Below are positions 1 through 11,240 of a stretch of 64,000 bases of DNA, in pieces. A model generated the notes under the pieces. That model was given only the letters and a program-made list of their open reading frames with translations. It was not told the origin of the DNA and did no database searches. Positions within the stretch are counted from its first letter, which is position 1. Each line of letters opens with the position of its first letter. The position numbers were made by a program, and so were the translations under genes. Location: positions 5,705,579-5,769,578 of the forward strand of contig NC_134935.1 of the NCBI RefSeq assembly GCF_051020765.1, given 5' to 3'. Source of the DNA: Lasioglossum baleicum. Taxonomy: Eukaryota > Arthropoda > Insecta > Hymenoptera > Halictidae.

Positions 1-1744
1 TTCGGCGAGTTCTTTCAAATATACATGAAACTCGAATCGGTAAGAAGATTGGGACGGTATTACAATCGGGTAAATAATTTCGTTCGGAATCGACAAAAGA
101 ATAATTTCGAACGGAGTACCGTTCGAACACGACCCGCTGTGTTTGTTCGGCTTCCTATTTATTCGATCGTCTTGTTTCTACAATAGTTATTTGCTCGTTC
201 CAACTGCAGCTGCCTCTGTGTGTTATCTTCGATGACTATAGACCCCGATTTTTTTAGCGACATATATATAAATAAGAGTCTCGAGCCTGTGGCATCGAGA
301 TACTGTGAGTAGCGGAGAGTTACGAGTACATCTAGACCCATATTTTCTCCCTTTCTGTGTCACCAACAGTATTGAACGAATTTAGAATATTAAGTGAGAT
401 TGGAAGTTGTCTCGATTCAGGACAGCCGGATACTCCATTAATTGATTGGCTTTAGAGCACGCCGGCAATCATAATTATATTGCAATCTAGTTCCTTTCAA
501 AGTAAAGAGATTTCCCCAATGAATCACTTCAATTCCCTATTGAATTCTCCTAAAATTAGATTAACTCCATTCAGATTACTCTCTGAAATGATAATTGTCT
601 GTCAAAAAGCACGGTCAATAATATTTTCTTCGTCCCAACTGATTTCAAGTTTACTTCTACACGTATCAACAAACAATTTCCTTCGCGTTCAAGTAAGCCT
701 AACGATTAAGTCAACTGACCTTTGACCCGAGCGAAATTTCGCTTAAATCCAGAGTAATAATAAATATGCTCTGAAGGATGATGGAACTGTTTCACGATCG
801 ACGCTCACAGAAATCTCAATTTCCCAGAGAACTCACTTCACACGGAACACTCGATTTCCCGATCTGCGTTCGTCTACGATGCAACTTCAAGCACAAATCA
901 TGGATCACTTCAAGACCCGGTGGAATCCCGAAATTTCCAGCTGACTCCGTCGAGAGAATCGTGAACGATCGATCGATCTTCAACCGACGAGAACCGACAC
1001 TTGAATGAACCGTTTGGAGGAGCAAAGGGGACGTCTTGGGACGAGTAAGATCTCGAGAAACGAGCGGAGATCGACGCAATTAAACCGAGAACACGGTGTA
1101 TCTCGCGAGATAAGCTGCGGTCGTCGCTAATATTAGACGCCGTGTTATCAGTGCCACGACTGATCCAGGCTTTCGGCACGATCGATCTCGTGAAACAAGA
1201 AAAAAAAAGAGTAGAGAAGAAGAAGAGTTTCGTCCGGACGTATATCGGCCGTGAATTTTTCATCGCGAACGAGGCTCGCGTTTTCAGGGAACAGCGCCGC
1301 CACACACGTGACGCCGCTGCATCCATAATCCATGCTCTGTATACACGAAGAACGGGCTTACTCAGCTTTTATTCCTCCAGATGCCGTGTCGCGACGCGAC
1401 TCGGAAAACAGAGAGATGTTCTTTTTTCAGCCGCTGCGGCTCCCGACCAACATTCTCCTTCTGCTCGCCTCTTTTCGAAACGTGGTTGCATACCAGATCA
1501 ATGGACAACGGAGAGCAACGTGCTCTTCGCGATTTACTCGATCATGAACCTCGCCGAGTAATGCACAACAACGCGGAATAATCGATAAGCCCTCTATAAA
1601 TGGTACTACAAACACAAATTCATCTTTGGTAAGTAAATTCGATAGGGCGCCCAAAGAAAACTTGAAACAAGATCAAAATGCTATTAATTTTGTTAACATG
1701 GAGTCAGTAGCTCCAAATCAAATTGATTTTCCGTCACACCATTC
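1..1744. other. Non-coding stretch, no gene recognised
   Basis: Short ORFs occur on both strands but overlap one another and look like no known protein. The first 700 bases are AT-rich and 780-1560 is GC-richer. Apart from the DR1 motif and adjacent palindrome listed separately, I see no repeat or RNA gene here. Confidence 0.6.
716..728 (-). promoter_or_regulatory. Possible nuclear-receptor DR1 site
   Basis: The minus strand reads GGGTCAAAGGTCA, two AGGTCA-type half sites with one base between them. This is the DR1 arrangement known to bind HNF4, COUP-TF/Seven-up and USP/RXR-type receptors. It is followed two bases later by a 14 bp perfect palindrome at 730-743 (AGCGAAATTTCGCT). The motif is seen directly; any regulatory role is inferred, and a chance match is possible. 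Confidence 0.3.
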
Positions 1745-2483
1745 GATAGGACCAGAGTCGGGCAGTAATTAATTACATGAGTATTTAATTACATCTTCAA
1801 TTACATGTGCAAAAGTGGACTATAATTACAATAAGAAAACGGTTAGATGGTCAACACATAAAAATTAGTGGTTTAAAAGAACAATTACGCTGAAGTAATT
1901 GTTAGACTCAATTACAATTACTGTAATCGTGTTAAGTAATTACAATTACTCCTTTCACAATTACTGTAATTGTAATTCTGGTCCGCAATTACAATTACTG
2001 GTTGAGCCAAAGTAATTGCAATTACCAATTACAATTGCATGTAATTGTAATTTTATTTCTGCAATTTCAAGTAATTTTAATGCAATTACAAGTAATTGTA
2101 ATTGGCAGTTGCAATTACTTAACGCCAAAATGGCACTAAAAGAAAAGTAATTAGATACCTAATCAATGGAAATGTCTAAAAAGAACAAACAGAAAGCATA
2201 TGTTATATATTATCTGACTCCAACTTTGAAATGAGGGTCATTTTGAAAAGTAATGGTAATTGTTTTTGTGAAATATCAAATAATTAACTACAAATAAATA
2301 TTTAATTAATAATCAATCTTTCCTAACATATGCATTCTGTTTGTTCTTTTTAGACATTTCCATTGAGTCTAATTAATGTTGTAATTGCAACTACCAATTA
2401 CAATTACTTGTTATTGCAGAAATAAAATTACAATTACATGTAATTGTAAATGAAATTACATTTTGCCCAACTCTGGATAGGAC
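1745..2483. mobile_element. hAT-type MITE, ATTAC-rich, with 8 bp TSD
   Basis: The element occupies 1753-2475 (723 bp). It starts CAGAGTCGGGCA and ends TGCCCAACTCTG, which are inverted repeats with one mismatch. It is flanked on both sides by GATAGGAC (1745-1752 and 2476-2483), an exact 8 bp target-site duplication as made by hAT transposases. The interior is built of many copies of AATTAC and its complement GTAATT in both orientations, so large parts can fold back. No transposase is encoded, so it must have been moved in trans. The TIR matches those of the elements at 19546 and 58955, although the interiors differ. Confidence 0.88.
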
Positions 2484-5400
2484 CACCTACGAAAACTCCG
2501 TATGACAAGTTTCAAGCCGGTACCCCTATCATGAGGGTAGTTATAGAACACGGTTTTAATGAATTATGCTATTTATCTCTTCTGTTCTGCTCAACTAAAA
2601 ATTACGAAAATATTTATGAACATTCTACCTAGCAGCACACAAAACTGAGAATTATCTCAGAATTTTTGATTGCATGTTCGATTTTTAAAAAAATCCCGAA
2701 ACTTGAAATGACCCATTTTGTATTGAAGTGCTGAGGAATTAGGAATATTTTTGAAGGCTCAATAATGGTAAGTAACTGAAATTACCAATATAATATAATA
2801 CTATTATTATTTAATATTAATACTATTATCAAACAGTTCCCATTCTACCACCGCACCGTGGCGTCGGGTATTTTCAGTCGAATTTTGCAACGTTAACGTT
2901 ACTGACATTGTTACGATACCAACGATAGATAGATCCCAAGACTCCGCTTTCCCAGCGACATTTTCAGCGGAGCACGGGCCGACTTCGTTTCCATTGTCAT
3001 CCGTTTTTATCCCCGGAAGGAAGAAGACGCGACTGGTAACCGGGTCAGGTATTTGCATGACTGTGAACCTTTGACTCCGGGACTTGGCTTTGCAACGGAG
3101 CATTCCCGGAGTGCTTTTCTTTGGGAGCCGCTCCGCATCGAGGAAGAAACCGAACGGCTCCTTTTTCTCTTCCGATGGCATTTTCGTCGATGTAAAGAGA
3201 AGATCGCGTTCGGGACTTTTTCCCGTAACGTCCCCGGGGCTGCGAACTTTTCCCGATGCTGTTTCCCTTTGTCGAACGGCCCCGGGGATACTCCGTTTAG
3301 CTTAAGTTTCCTTGTCCGCCGGGACCTTAACCGCCACTCCGCTCTTTGAAGAAAACCCTCCCTCGCCGCCGGCAACGACACCGGACGGGTTCGTAATCGA
3401 CTGGATACCAACGAGGTTTATATCCGTTCTCTTTACTAATTCAGGACGTCCTCTGACCTTATTCGACAGCCTTTTCGTTAGCAGAGGCTGCGCAAGTGGC
3501 TCGAACACGGAGAAAAGTCCATTTTCTAAACGTTAAATGCGCTAGTTTCTTTGCTAAGGGACTGTCGTAGAGATTGGGACAAATTATAAGTTGGGACAGT
3601 GCTTTTTTTCTTGTTTCGAGATATTTAAAGGATTATATACATCTCAATAAATTAAAGAATATTTTTATACTACATATGTAAATCAATGTAGAATTTGATT
3701 TGTCCGGGCCCGGGGTAGATCACAGTAAAAACTAACAGTAACACTGTATATAATTCAAAATTCATTGAAACATTCAATACATTCAAGTTTAATTAAAACA
3801 ATTAGCCTTGATTGAACTCCTTTCCGAACCTGATGTATGATATTCCAGCAATTTTTTACAAAGTGTTTTACGCGTACAATTACATCGAATAGCTGGTTAA
3901 AAAAAAAACTGGTCCATTATACAATCAACGTCCCCGGGATCGACGCGTTCTACGAAAACCTTGATGCTCCATTTTCGATTGATTCCCTCGTGTAGAATCG
4001 GACCACTTTATCCGATGGCAGTGGTGATCAGCCAACACCGCGTACATCCCCGTGACAATGTCCAGGCATTGGAAACCCGCTGATTAATTCTCCGGAAAAA
4101 GGGTTCCCCAACGAAATTTACGTAGCTTTCAACGAAGGCGAGTCTCGCATATTGCTCGCGTCGATCGTGCTTCGTGAAATACGTTCGGAGGCGGATTTAA
4201 GTGGCATTAGGGCTGCTTTAAAAGCGTTGTAATCGAATAATTACGCGCGTCCACGTATTACCAGGGAACAGCGAGGCGTCGGACAGGAAAATGGAAAGAA
4301 AACAGGACGGAGGAACATGGTGGTTTTCATTAGGTCCATCGCTGGGTGCTTCTTCGCCAGGGGGCCCGACCTGTGAGAAAATTAAATCACAACTGGATTT
4401 AATAAAGCTCGGCCCGTGTTTAGCCTGTACACTCGGGAGTTACCGCGTCGCCTCTCGGGATGTGATGAAGCCCCTCGACTCGCTTAGCATAAAGCTCCTG
4501 GTGTCGAGGCGACGGATCTCGAATTATCGGACGATGAGACGCGGTGAAAAAATACCGGCGGAAAAGACGACGAGACGTAATCTAATTTTCTCCGGCAACC
4601 TCCCACAGCCCTTCGTGCCGGTCTCGCCAGCGTGTTTCTCGTCCGTGTCCCGTTCTCTTTCCTCGTCGAGAAGTCCCGCGCGACTCTTTTGTCCAAAAGC
4701 AAACCGCGTCTTCTCCAAGCTTCCAGGAAAACACGGAAGAATAGCTTGCCGACACCGGGCTACTAAATGTTGTAATTAAGGGAATAGCGAACGGGCTTCT
4801 GTCGCCGGTCCCAACGACGCCGACGGCTAAATGGAATTTTTTATTACTACGTGTTGCTCCGCCAGTGGACCGAGTACAGTAATGTCTCGATATATGTACG
4901 GGGACCACGCGTGTGCTGTTTGCAGTTGGAGCTACTTTAACTCGAAAATTAAACAGTTCTTCCGAACTACAAATTCGAGTTGTAATAACGATCTACGCAA
5001 TTTTTTCAGAAATACCGTTATCGAATAGAAAAATTTTAGACTGAAATTTACAAATTTTGATTTTCCCCCCCTTTCTATATTCTCATTTATTGCACTTCCG
5101 TTTCTGGTCTTCTTTTATTAGCACCTCTAAAACACAGCACGATGCACAATTGAAAATTGTCGGGAAAGCTTCGATAAACCGCAGATGCCCGATATTAGAG
5201 AAATGAAACTTCAACCACGTCGATCCAATAAAATCGTGGATCTTTTACGACATTGGTGCTTCGTGACACGTGACACATACTCCCATAAGATATGATATAT
5301 ATATATATATAGAAACGGATGTACATTCTGTGGCACGTAGCTTGGACATGTTATTGGTGCCAAGAAAGATTCACTTCCATATTACATGGATCCATCATAT
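2484..5400. other. Non-coding stretch, no gene recognised
   Basis: A GC-rich part at 2830-3530 and another at 4260-4830 carry overlapping ORFs in several frames, none with recognisable domains. A small hairpin-like repeat (CTGAGAATTATCTCAG) lies near 2645-2660. A 21 bp piece near 3613-3635 recurs inverted near 12899-12921. No RNA gene or transposon ends were identified. Confidence 0.55.
5295..5311. repeat. (AT)n microsatellite
   Basis: A short perfect AT dinucleotide run. Confidence 0.9.
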
Positions 5401-5485
5401 CAACAAATTTTCCTGTACACGACCGTCCGAAATTGCAAGCCTTTTCTTTAACATAATTTGTCATAAATGCATAAAATCCGCAGTC
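5400..5485. mobile_element. MITE family GACTGCGG, right end only
   Basis: The sequence ends CATAAATGCATAAAATCCGC then AGTC and is followed by TA. This is end B of the MITE family seen throughout the window (best copies at 16773 and 53560). A matching left end is not evident, so the 5' limit is approximate and this is either a truncated or a strongly diverged copy. Confidence 0.55.
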
Positions 5486-5487
5486 TA

Positions 5488-7520
5488 ATTATGACATTGA
5501 GCCTATAAATAACGTTGAAATAATTTTTTCAGACTTTCCGGGCCAAATGCCCCACCGTGGGTTTACCGCGCGCAAACAAATTGCGAAATTTGGCGATCGA
5601 GAGTATGGTCACTAACTTTTTAGTCTTTCGTGGAGCAAGTTGCCGGTCGACAGTGCGTAACGGCTCTTAAATATTCCGCGCACGTTCGCGGCGCGCCATT
5701 AAACGCCGCCACGCGGTTTCGACACGCGGTGCATTCGGGGTAGCGCGCGAGATGAAAAATCGATCGATCCAGGCGCATCGATAAATTTCTCCGTGACCTC
5801 GGTACACGTCGAATGCATATGAAGTCGAGAAGTATTCAGCGAAAGGTCGAGCCTCTCGTCGCCGAACTCGAATATTGACGGACTACATTTCCATATATCC
5901 GAGAGGCGGAGAAAAGTCGTCCAAGCCTCTCCGAAGCTCGGGGAGACTCAAAATGCGAGACGAAATGGAAACGGTCTTGCCTTTTAGCTAGCACAGGCAA
6001 ATTGAAGAGTGCATCGCGATCGGTGGACTCTTCAGCGTCTTATGCCGACGGAAATGCGGTCGAAAGGAGCTCGATTCGATTGATCGCTTTCTCGCAGACC
6101 TCGATCTTCCGTCCATTCAATTTTCTGTTTCACTTTACGAAGCGTTCGGACGATCGATGCACGAGCTGTTTCGTAATTTGCGAGATCCACTTCGGAAGTG
6201 GATTGAACACGCAAATGCAGGAAAAGAAGTTCGCATATACACGTGTCCCATTTGACACGTTGATAGCCGCGTGACATTGTCATTGCATTAACGTCGTTAA
6301 TAATACCAAAATTATCTCGATTACAGAGTGAGGTGAGAACTTTATTATATCATATAATCCAGCAACTATTAATTTGTGCATATTATTTTACCTGTTTTAG
6401 TTCGATAACCGCAGACTTTATGAATTGGTCGCATACCTGTAACAAACAATAAAACAAACGATCTTAATAAAGTTCAAGAAAACTGTTATGCGTGTTGACT
6501 TAGTAGCTATAACTTGTAGAAACATGCACAAGCATACCGGCTCTCCCCAATTTATTGTCAAATATCCGCAACATTAAGTTTAAACGGAGGTTCTACGCGC
6601 GGCTCAAACGTTTCGAGCAGCGATGAACCTCGCGATGTATCTTCCCGGATATTGCGGGCTTTTATCGAGCGCGTATGTGAACGAGAAAAAAAGAGAAACA
6701 TGCGGGGGGCGATATTTATCCCGTTTTCCGGACACCAGCAGTTATGGGGGACCAGTGATGCATTCAGATAAAAAGTTAAACGACCCGCTACATTAAATGT
6801 ACACAGTCTAAGGTCGTGCATGTGTCACAATGTCACGTGACTAATTCGGCAGAAAGAGGATAGCTTTTTTCCTGATCTGGCTACTGTGCATCGGAGTCGT
6901 TCAACCTGCTAACGAGTGTCTCTTCTAGGGAGAGAAGTCGCAATGTTCGCGATCACGCGCGTTCCGAATTGCCCGAGGAGTCGTCGAGATGACGTATTCG
7001 CGAAAACGAAGTATGTAAAACGAGCTCCGATATATCGATTACTCGTTTTCTAGGTCGGCCCTCTTTCCCCGAGCCGACCACGAAAATTTTTAATCAACGC
7101 GAACGCGTTTATTGTTTCCGATCCGGTCCCGCCGACGATCGTTCGGGGAATTTTAATTCAGCGTTACGAGCGGTTTACGGGTTCCACGATTCATGCTTCG
7201 ATTGGAATGCTGTGAGGAGTGCAGCCTGCTAAAAAAAAAAAAAACACCCGAGACTTCACAGGTTTATTTAGGCACCCCCGGAAATGTCTGTTCAGTTTCA
7301 AAACCCTTGATCAATAGACACAACGTTTGTTTGGACGAGTTTGTTTGTACAATACGCATTAAGCACCACTAATTTTTCCGTGAGACTTCCCTAACCGATA
7401 CTGTCCCTGTTTGTATACTTTCTCTGAGAAATTCAAACGTTTGCACATGTATCTTTATCGACAATTCGCTGTCGAAATAATTTTATATGTTTCATTCCTC
7501 ATGTCTGTTGATTTTAAACG
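5488..7520. other. Non-coding stretch, no gene recognised
   Basis: GC-rich from about 5540 to 6290 and again 6900-7200, AT-rich between. Overlapping short ORFs on opposite strands (for example 6002-6274 and 6032-6283) look like chance frames. No repeats with definable ends were found. Confidence 0.55.
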
Positions 7521-7719
7521 GACAGCACATCTTTATGCAAAATTTAACATGTCATACATGAATTATAACAAGCTGGAGTGAAATAGAAATTTATTTTCTT
7601 CGCCAATATGGATAAAAGGTTGAAAATAACATAACAGAATGTTTTAATTCTTCGATTGTTTTCACTGTTATAAACAACACCTACTCATTTTTATTATAAA
7701 TACATGCAGATCCGCTGTC
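7521..7719. mobile_element. MITE family GACTGCGG, diverged copy
   Basis: The left end GACAGCACATCTTTATGCAA and right end ATGCAGATCCGCTGTC, followed by TA, match the family TIRs. The interior (GGAGTGAAATAGAAATTTAT at 7574 onward) is closely similar to the copy at 23900-24166. The base pair before the left end is CG instead of TA, so the left target copy has mutated or been lost. Orientation is A to B. Confidence 0.7.
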
Positions 7720-7891
7720 TAAATAAATATATAAACTTTAGTAGTTCTCAGCTATGTTTTTTTAATTCTTCGAATGTTTTCACTGTTATAAATTATACAC
7801 TTACTCATTTTTGTTATAAATACATGAAGATCCACTGTCTAAATAAATATGTATGTATATGTATATTAAACTTTAGTAGTTTAGCTACGCT
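7642..7891. repeat. Direct tandem duplication, unit about 118-130 bp
   Basis: Unit 1 (about 7642-7759) and unit 2 (about 7760-7891) both contain TTAATTCTTCGAWTGTTTTC, the MITE right end with its TCTA terminus (7719 and 7839), and the flanking text AAACTTTAGTAGTT. Because the duplication runs across the MITE end into its flank, it happened after MITE insertion. Confidence 0.75.
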
Positions 7892-7938
7892 CTTTGACCT
7901 ACAGAAAAAAAGTCGGTAATTATTTACAGAGAGCACAC

Positions 7939-8030
7939 CTCTCCGATTTTGATAAAATTTAAATATGTTATAGATTTCGACACTTTGAACAAGTTTTTCC
8001 TTTTCATATAACAGGGGCTCCTGTAAGTAA
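7939..8030 (+). repeat. Dispersed repeat, CTCCGATTTTGAT type
   Basis: The text CTCCGATTTTGATAAAATTT followed by ATATGTTATAGATTTCGACA and TTGAACAAGTTTTTCC recurs at 28410-28500 with only a few differences and more weakly at 42103-42163. It is a repeat of unknown class; ends are not defined. Confidence 0.65.
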
Positions 8031-10172
8031 TTACCAAAAATTCTCGTATTACTAAAAACAACGATAAAATGAAGATATTTATTCAAGAATATATTAATCC
8101 GACTATAAGTCCGGTATCCACACTTTTTTGAAACGTTCCGGAGCACACAGCACGTTAACTTGCATCGTGGCTTCCCGCGCGAGCGAAATTCGCGGATTGT
8201 TTCGCGAAAATTTCTTCGTCCGACAGTTCTGTCTAGCCTGAGGTTCTAAATAACAGTGGAATTCGGCATTTAGAAGCGCCGATGAATCACAAGCCTTCAG
8301 GGTTGTTCCTCCCCTGGTCCACGGCCTTCCTCTCGTCCCACTCGAACGCGTTTCGTCGTTCGAAGGTTAAAACAATGCCCTTTGAAGCGACGCGCTGCGA
8401 TTCGCCGAAGGGCGCTCACCTCTCGACGCCACTTCGTTATTTTCACACCGTGTTAATTGACTTTCCTAGCCGTTCGGAACCGTTCGGAACCGTTCGGAAC
8501 CGTTTCGAAGCGCAGACTCCGTGCGGGAGCACGTCTTCGAGAGGACTCGTTTCGACAAATATTCGATTAATTGGATTCTTTGAGTGGTCCGAGGAACGTT
8601 GATTTAGGGTTGTGTTGATTCCCCACGATCCCGAATCAGTCGCTCGTGCAGTTTGTCATTTGCACGAACGATGACCGCTCGACAACTGTTTCCCGCTGCG
8701 ATTTCATTGTTCGACATACAGATAAATATTATGGTTAGGCGGCAGATGTTCGTGCGAGATAAATCTGCAAAAAGCACGACGCATTTCTGCACGGAAAGTA
8801 TACGAGAAACTGCACGTAAAATAAACAAACATGCAGTAACGTGTACAGTGATGGCATGTGGCTGAAACGTATGCACGCGATTATTTTCCTAGTATGAGAA
8901 AAAGAGAAGAGAGCGATGAGGGGAACAGATCTTGATGATGACCTGTGAAGGTCACTCTCGAATTTTTTAACGCACACAGAGGACCCATCAAGATCATCGC
9001 TAATATCGAATAAATCTGTGGAATGAGTATCTCAATTTTAATCTAAAAATAAACTCTTTATTTGATATGAATGTGTTTTTAAACCGCCACGAAAACAAAC
9101 TTTAAACCAGGAATTCTTTTTTTACCAGCGGAATATAACTTCTCCTAAACTGGCGATAACGCCGGGTTATTAACGGTAATTTCACGATGGCGTCTGACCA
9201 CTGCTGCCTCGTCCCACTTTTAAATATTTATGGAAGCGGTTCTATCTGGTTTCCGTCGATATTATTATCTTCCAACTAGTGGCGAATATCCGGTTACGGT
9301 TCCGTCAAATTGTAAAGTCAGATCCTTCAAATCCAAAAGTGACGGTAAAACATTTAAATATAAAATGTTTTCGTGGTCGAATTAATGTTTGTGTAATTAT
9401 TCGATTCGAGTATGATTTAGTAAATACTCTGTTACAATTTCAATTCGTAGAACCTGGTACAATTTGGTGTTCGCTGAAAACGGCGAGCGACGACCAAGTC
9501 AAATAACGAGTATTGTTAAGCAAATATGCCTGTGTCAATTATTTCGAGACAAACAGAAGATTTTGCTAAATGGTGGAGCGCGTATTGGTCTCTCCAATAT
9601 TTGCATTACTTGTCGACACCAGTGTCCCCTAATTCCAAGTGTAATAATGGATCTACGCTGGCTGTGTCCGCGCCCGGCAAATTCTACGAGCCGAGCACAA
9701 ACTCCATCAGAGTTTCGGTCCCCGCGTATCGTTCGATAACGATACATAATTACGCAGTCGACGTCCGATTGAATCCTATTAATTTCAGCGAGCATCAACA
9801 CCCTCGTCATTATCGTGCCGCGTTCGTCCGGACGCGCAGGACTCGAGCGACTTGTCGGTCCTGCGTCGCGCAAATATCGCACGAGCCTCGCGCAATTAGC
9901 GTAATTACCGGCGGGCTCCTGATTATGGCTCGATCGAGCGAGGGAGCTGGTTTCGAAACTTCATTTTCCATTGTACGGCCTAGCTCGATACCGACGCATT
10001 GTCACGCGCTCGATCCGATTTTCAAAATACGGTTGCCCATTGCACGGGCATGGTTTTACAAAGCGAATAGGGTGTAGTGAAGTACAGTATTATCTCCACA
10101 ACTGTCGCACAGGTCTCTACCGTAACTGTAACCAAACGGTAAACGTTCGATTACCGAGCCAGCGAGGTGTTG
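8031..10172. other. Non-coding stretch, no gene recognised
   Basis: Holds a small minisatellite (8471-8500). Open frames at 8282-8602 and 9526-10077 (183 codons) have no recognisable domain and overlap frames on the other strand. A 10 bp inverted repeat (GATCTTGATG/CATCAAGATC) lies around 8930-8995. No RNA gene seen. Confidence 0.55.
8471..8500. repeat. Three-copy 10 bp minisatellite
   Basis: CGTTCGGAAC is repeated three times without mismatch, followed by a partial fourth unit. Confidence 0.9.
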
Positions 10173-11000
10173 AGTATCGGTGAGACTCACTAATCCAAGG
10201 GTAGCTAAATATTGCAATTTTTCTAACTGCTGATTTTCTAAACGAAACTTTCACCATCTTATTCGTCTCGATTTTCTGATTAAAATGACACCAAACACGA
10301 TATACGGTATTTTATTGATAAATGTCCCAAATGTCTGGCCGACAATTGTCCCACAACTATCCCCACTCCTGCGGGGTGTACCCCCTTGAGGGGCCACGAA
10401 GCTCCAGAGGCCTCGGTCGCCGAGAAGTATGACATCATACGGCTCGGGTATATCGGTGAGACCACACTAATCCAATGACAAAACTTCTTTATTCTTCATT
10501 ATTTTTTATGCGATTTTGACCAACATATTCGTGGCATTTTCTAAATGAAAATGATACCAAATATGATATAATTCCGATAATATTTACAATGAATATAAGA
10601 ATATTTACAAGGAAGAACAGCGTACGGGAAGTTCTTTGAACTGTGCCGGTGCGCTGCAACTCTCCGCGTGGCTTTCTTTCCCATACGATGTCCTTTTTCG
10701 CGTCGAAAAATTTCGTCGTTTATTACACAAGTAAATATAATTGGAATTATATCATATTTTGTATCATTTCCTTTAGAAAAGTGCCACGAATATGTTGGTC
10801 AAAGTCCCATCAATAAATAATGAGAAATAAAGAAGTTTTGTCATCGGATTAGTTATGTTTACATTTCTCGACGAGCGAGGCCTCTTGATCTCCACTGTCC
10901 TTTTTTACGTTCGGCAAAAATCAAAGAATAGTATCCCTGACGGATAATTGTCCCTGAGCAGACCCGTGTATGGGGACAATTATCGATAAAATACTGTAAT
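10173..11000. repeat. Compound inverted/direct repeat block
   Basis: A left arm at 10466-10587 and a right arm at 10731-10855 are imperfect inverted repeats of about 120 bp; both contain TGACCAACATATTCGTGGCA or its complement. A third related unit in direct orientation lies at 10173-10303 (GTATCGGTGAGACTCACTAA). Outside these, TATTTTATTGATAAATGTCC near 10308 is inverted at 10975-10998 (GGACAATTATCGATAAAATA). The block looks like a foldback transposon or nested MITEs. No target duplication could be assigned. Confidence 0.65.
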
Positions 11001-11028
11001 TACGATTATAATTAACCTTTAAAACACG

Positions 11029-11240
11029 CCTCTTCTAAATCTAAGTATTTATATACATGTAAAAAGTTCCATCGAAATCGGTGGTCTCATAAAAAAATTA
11101 TAAATATTGTCAGATGTAAAAATCTTAGAATGTTAGAGTTTACGATTTATTTGAATCTTGATCGATTTTTTGATGAAACTTTGGGCATGTATATAACTTC
11201 CTTTGATCTAGAATTGGCACCCTCTAAATTTTTAATACAG
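11029..11240. repeat. Diverged relative of the palindromic element centre
   Basis: TTCCATCGAAATCGGTGGTC and, further on, TTTTTTGATGAAACTTTGGG with CATGTATATAACTTC and GATCTAGAA mirror the two inverted halves of the centre of the element at 19601-20287. Similarity is visible but low, so the assignment is tentative. Confidence 0.35.

Noticed and set aside
1753..2475. Regular short repeats read as a possible CRISPR or satellite array
   Set aside because: Spacing is irregular, the motif occurs in both orientations, and hAT ends with an 8 bp target duplication explain the block; the sequence is eukaryotic.
9526..10077. 183-codon plus-strand ORF
   Set aside because: No domain or motif recognised, and it overlaps a 115-codon frame on the other strand.
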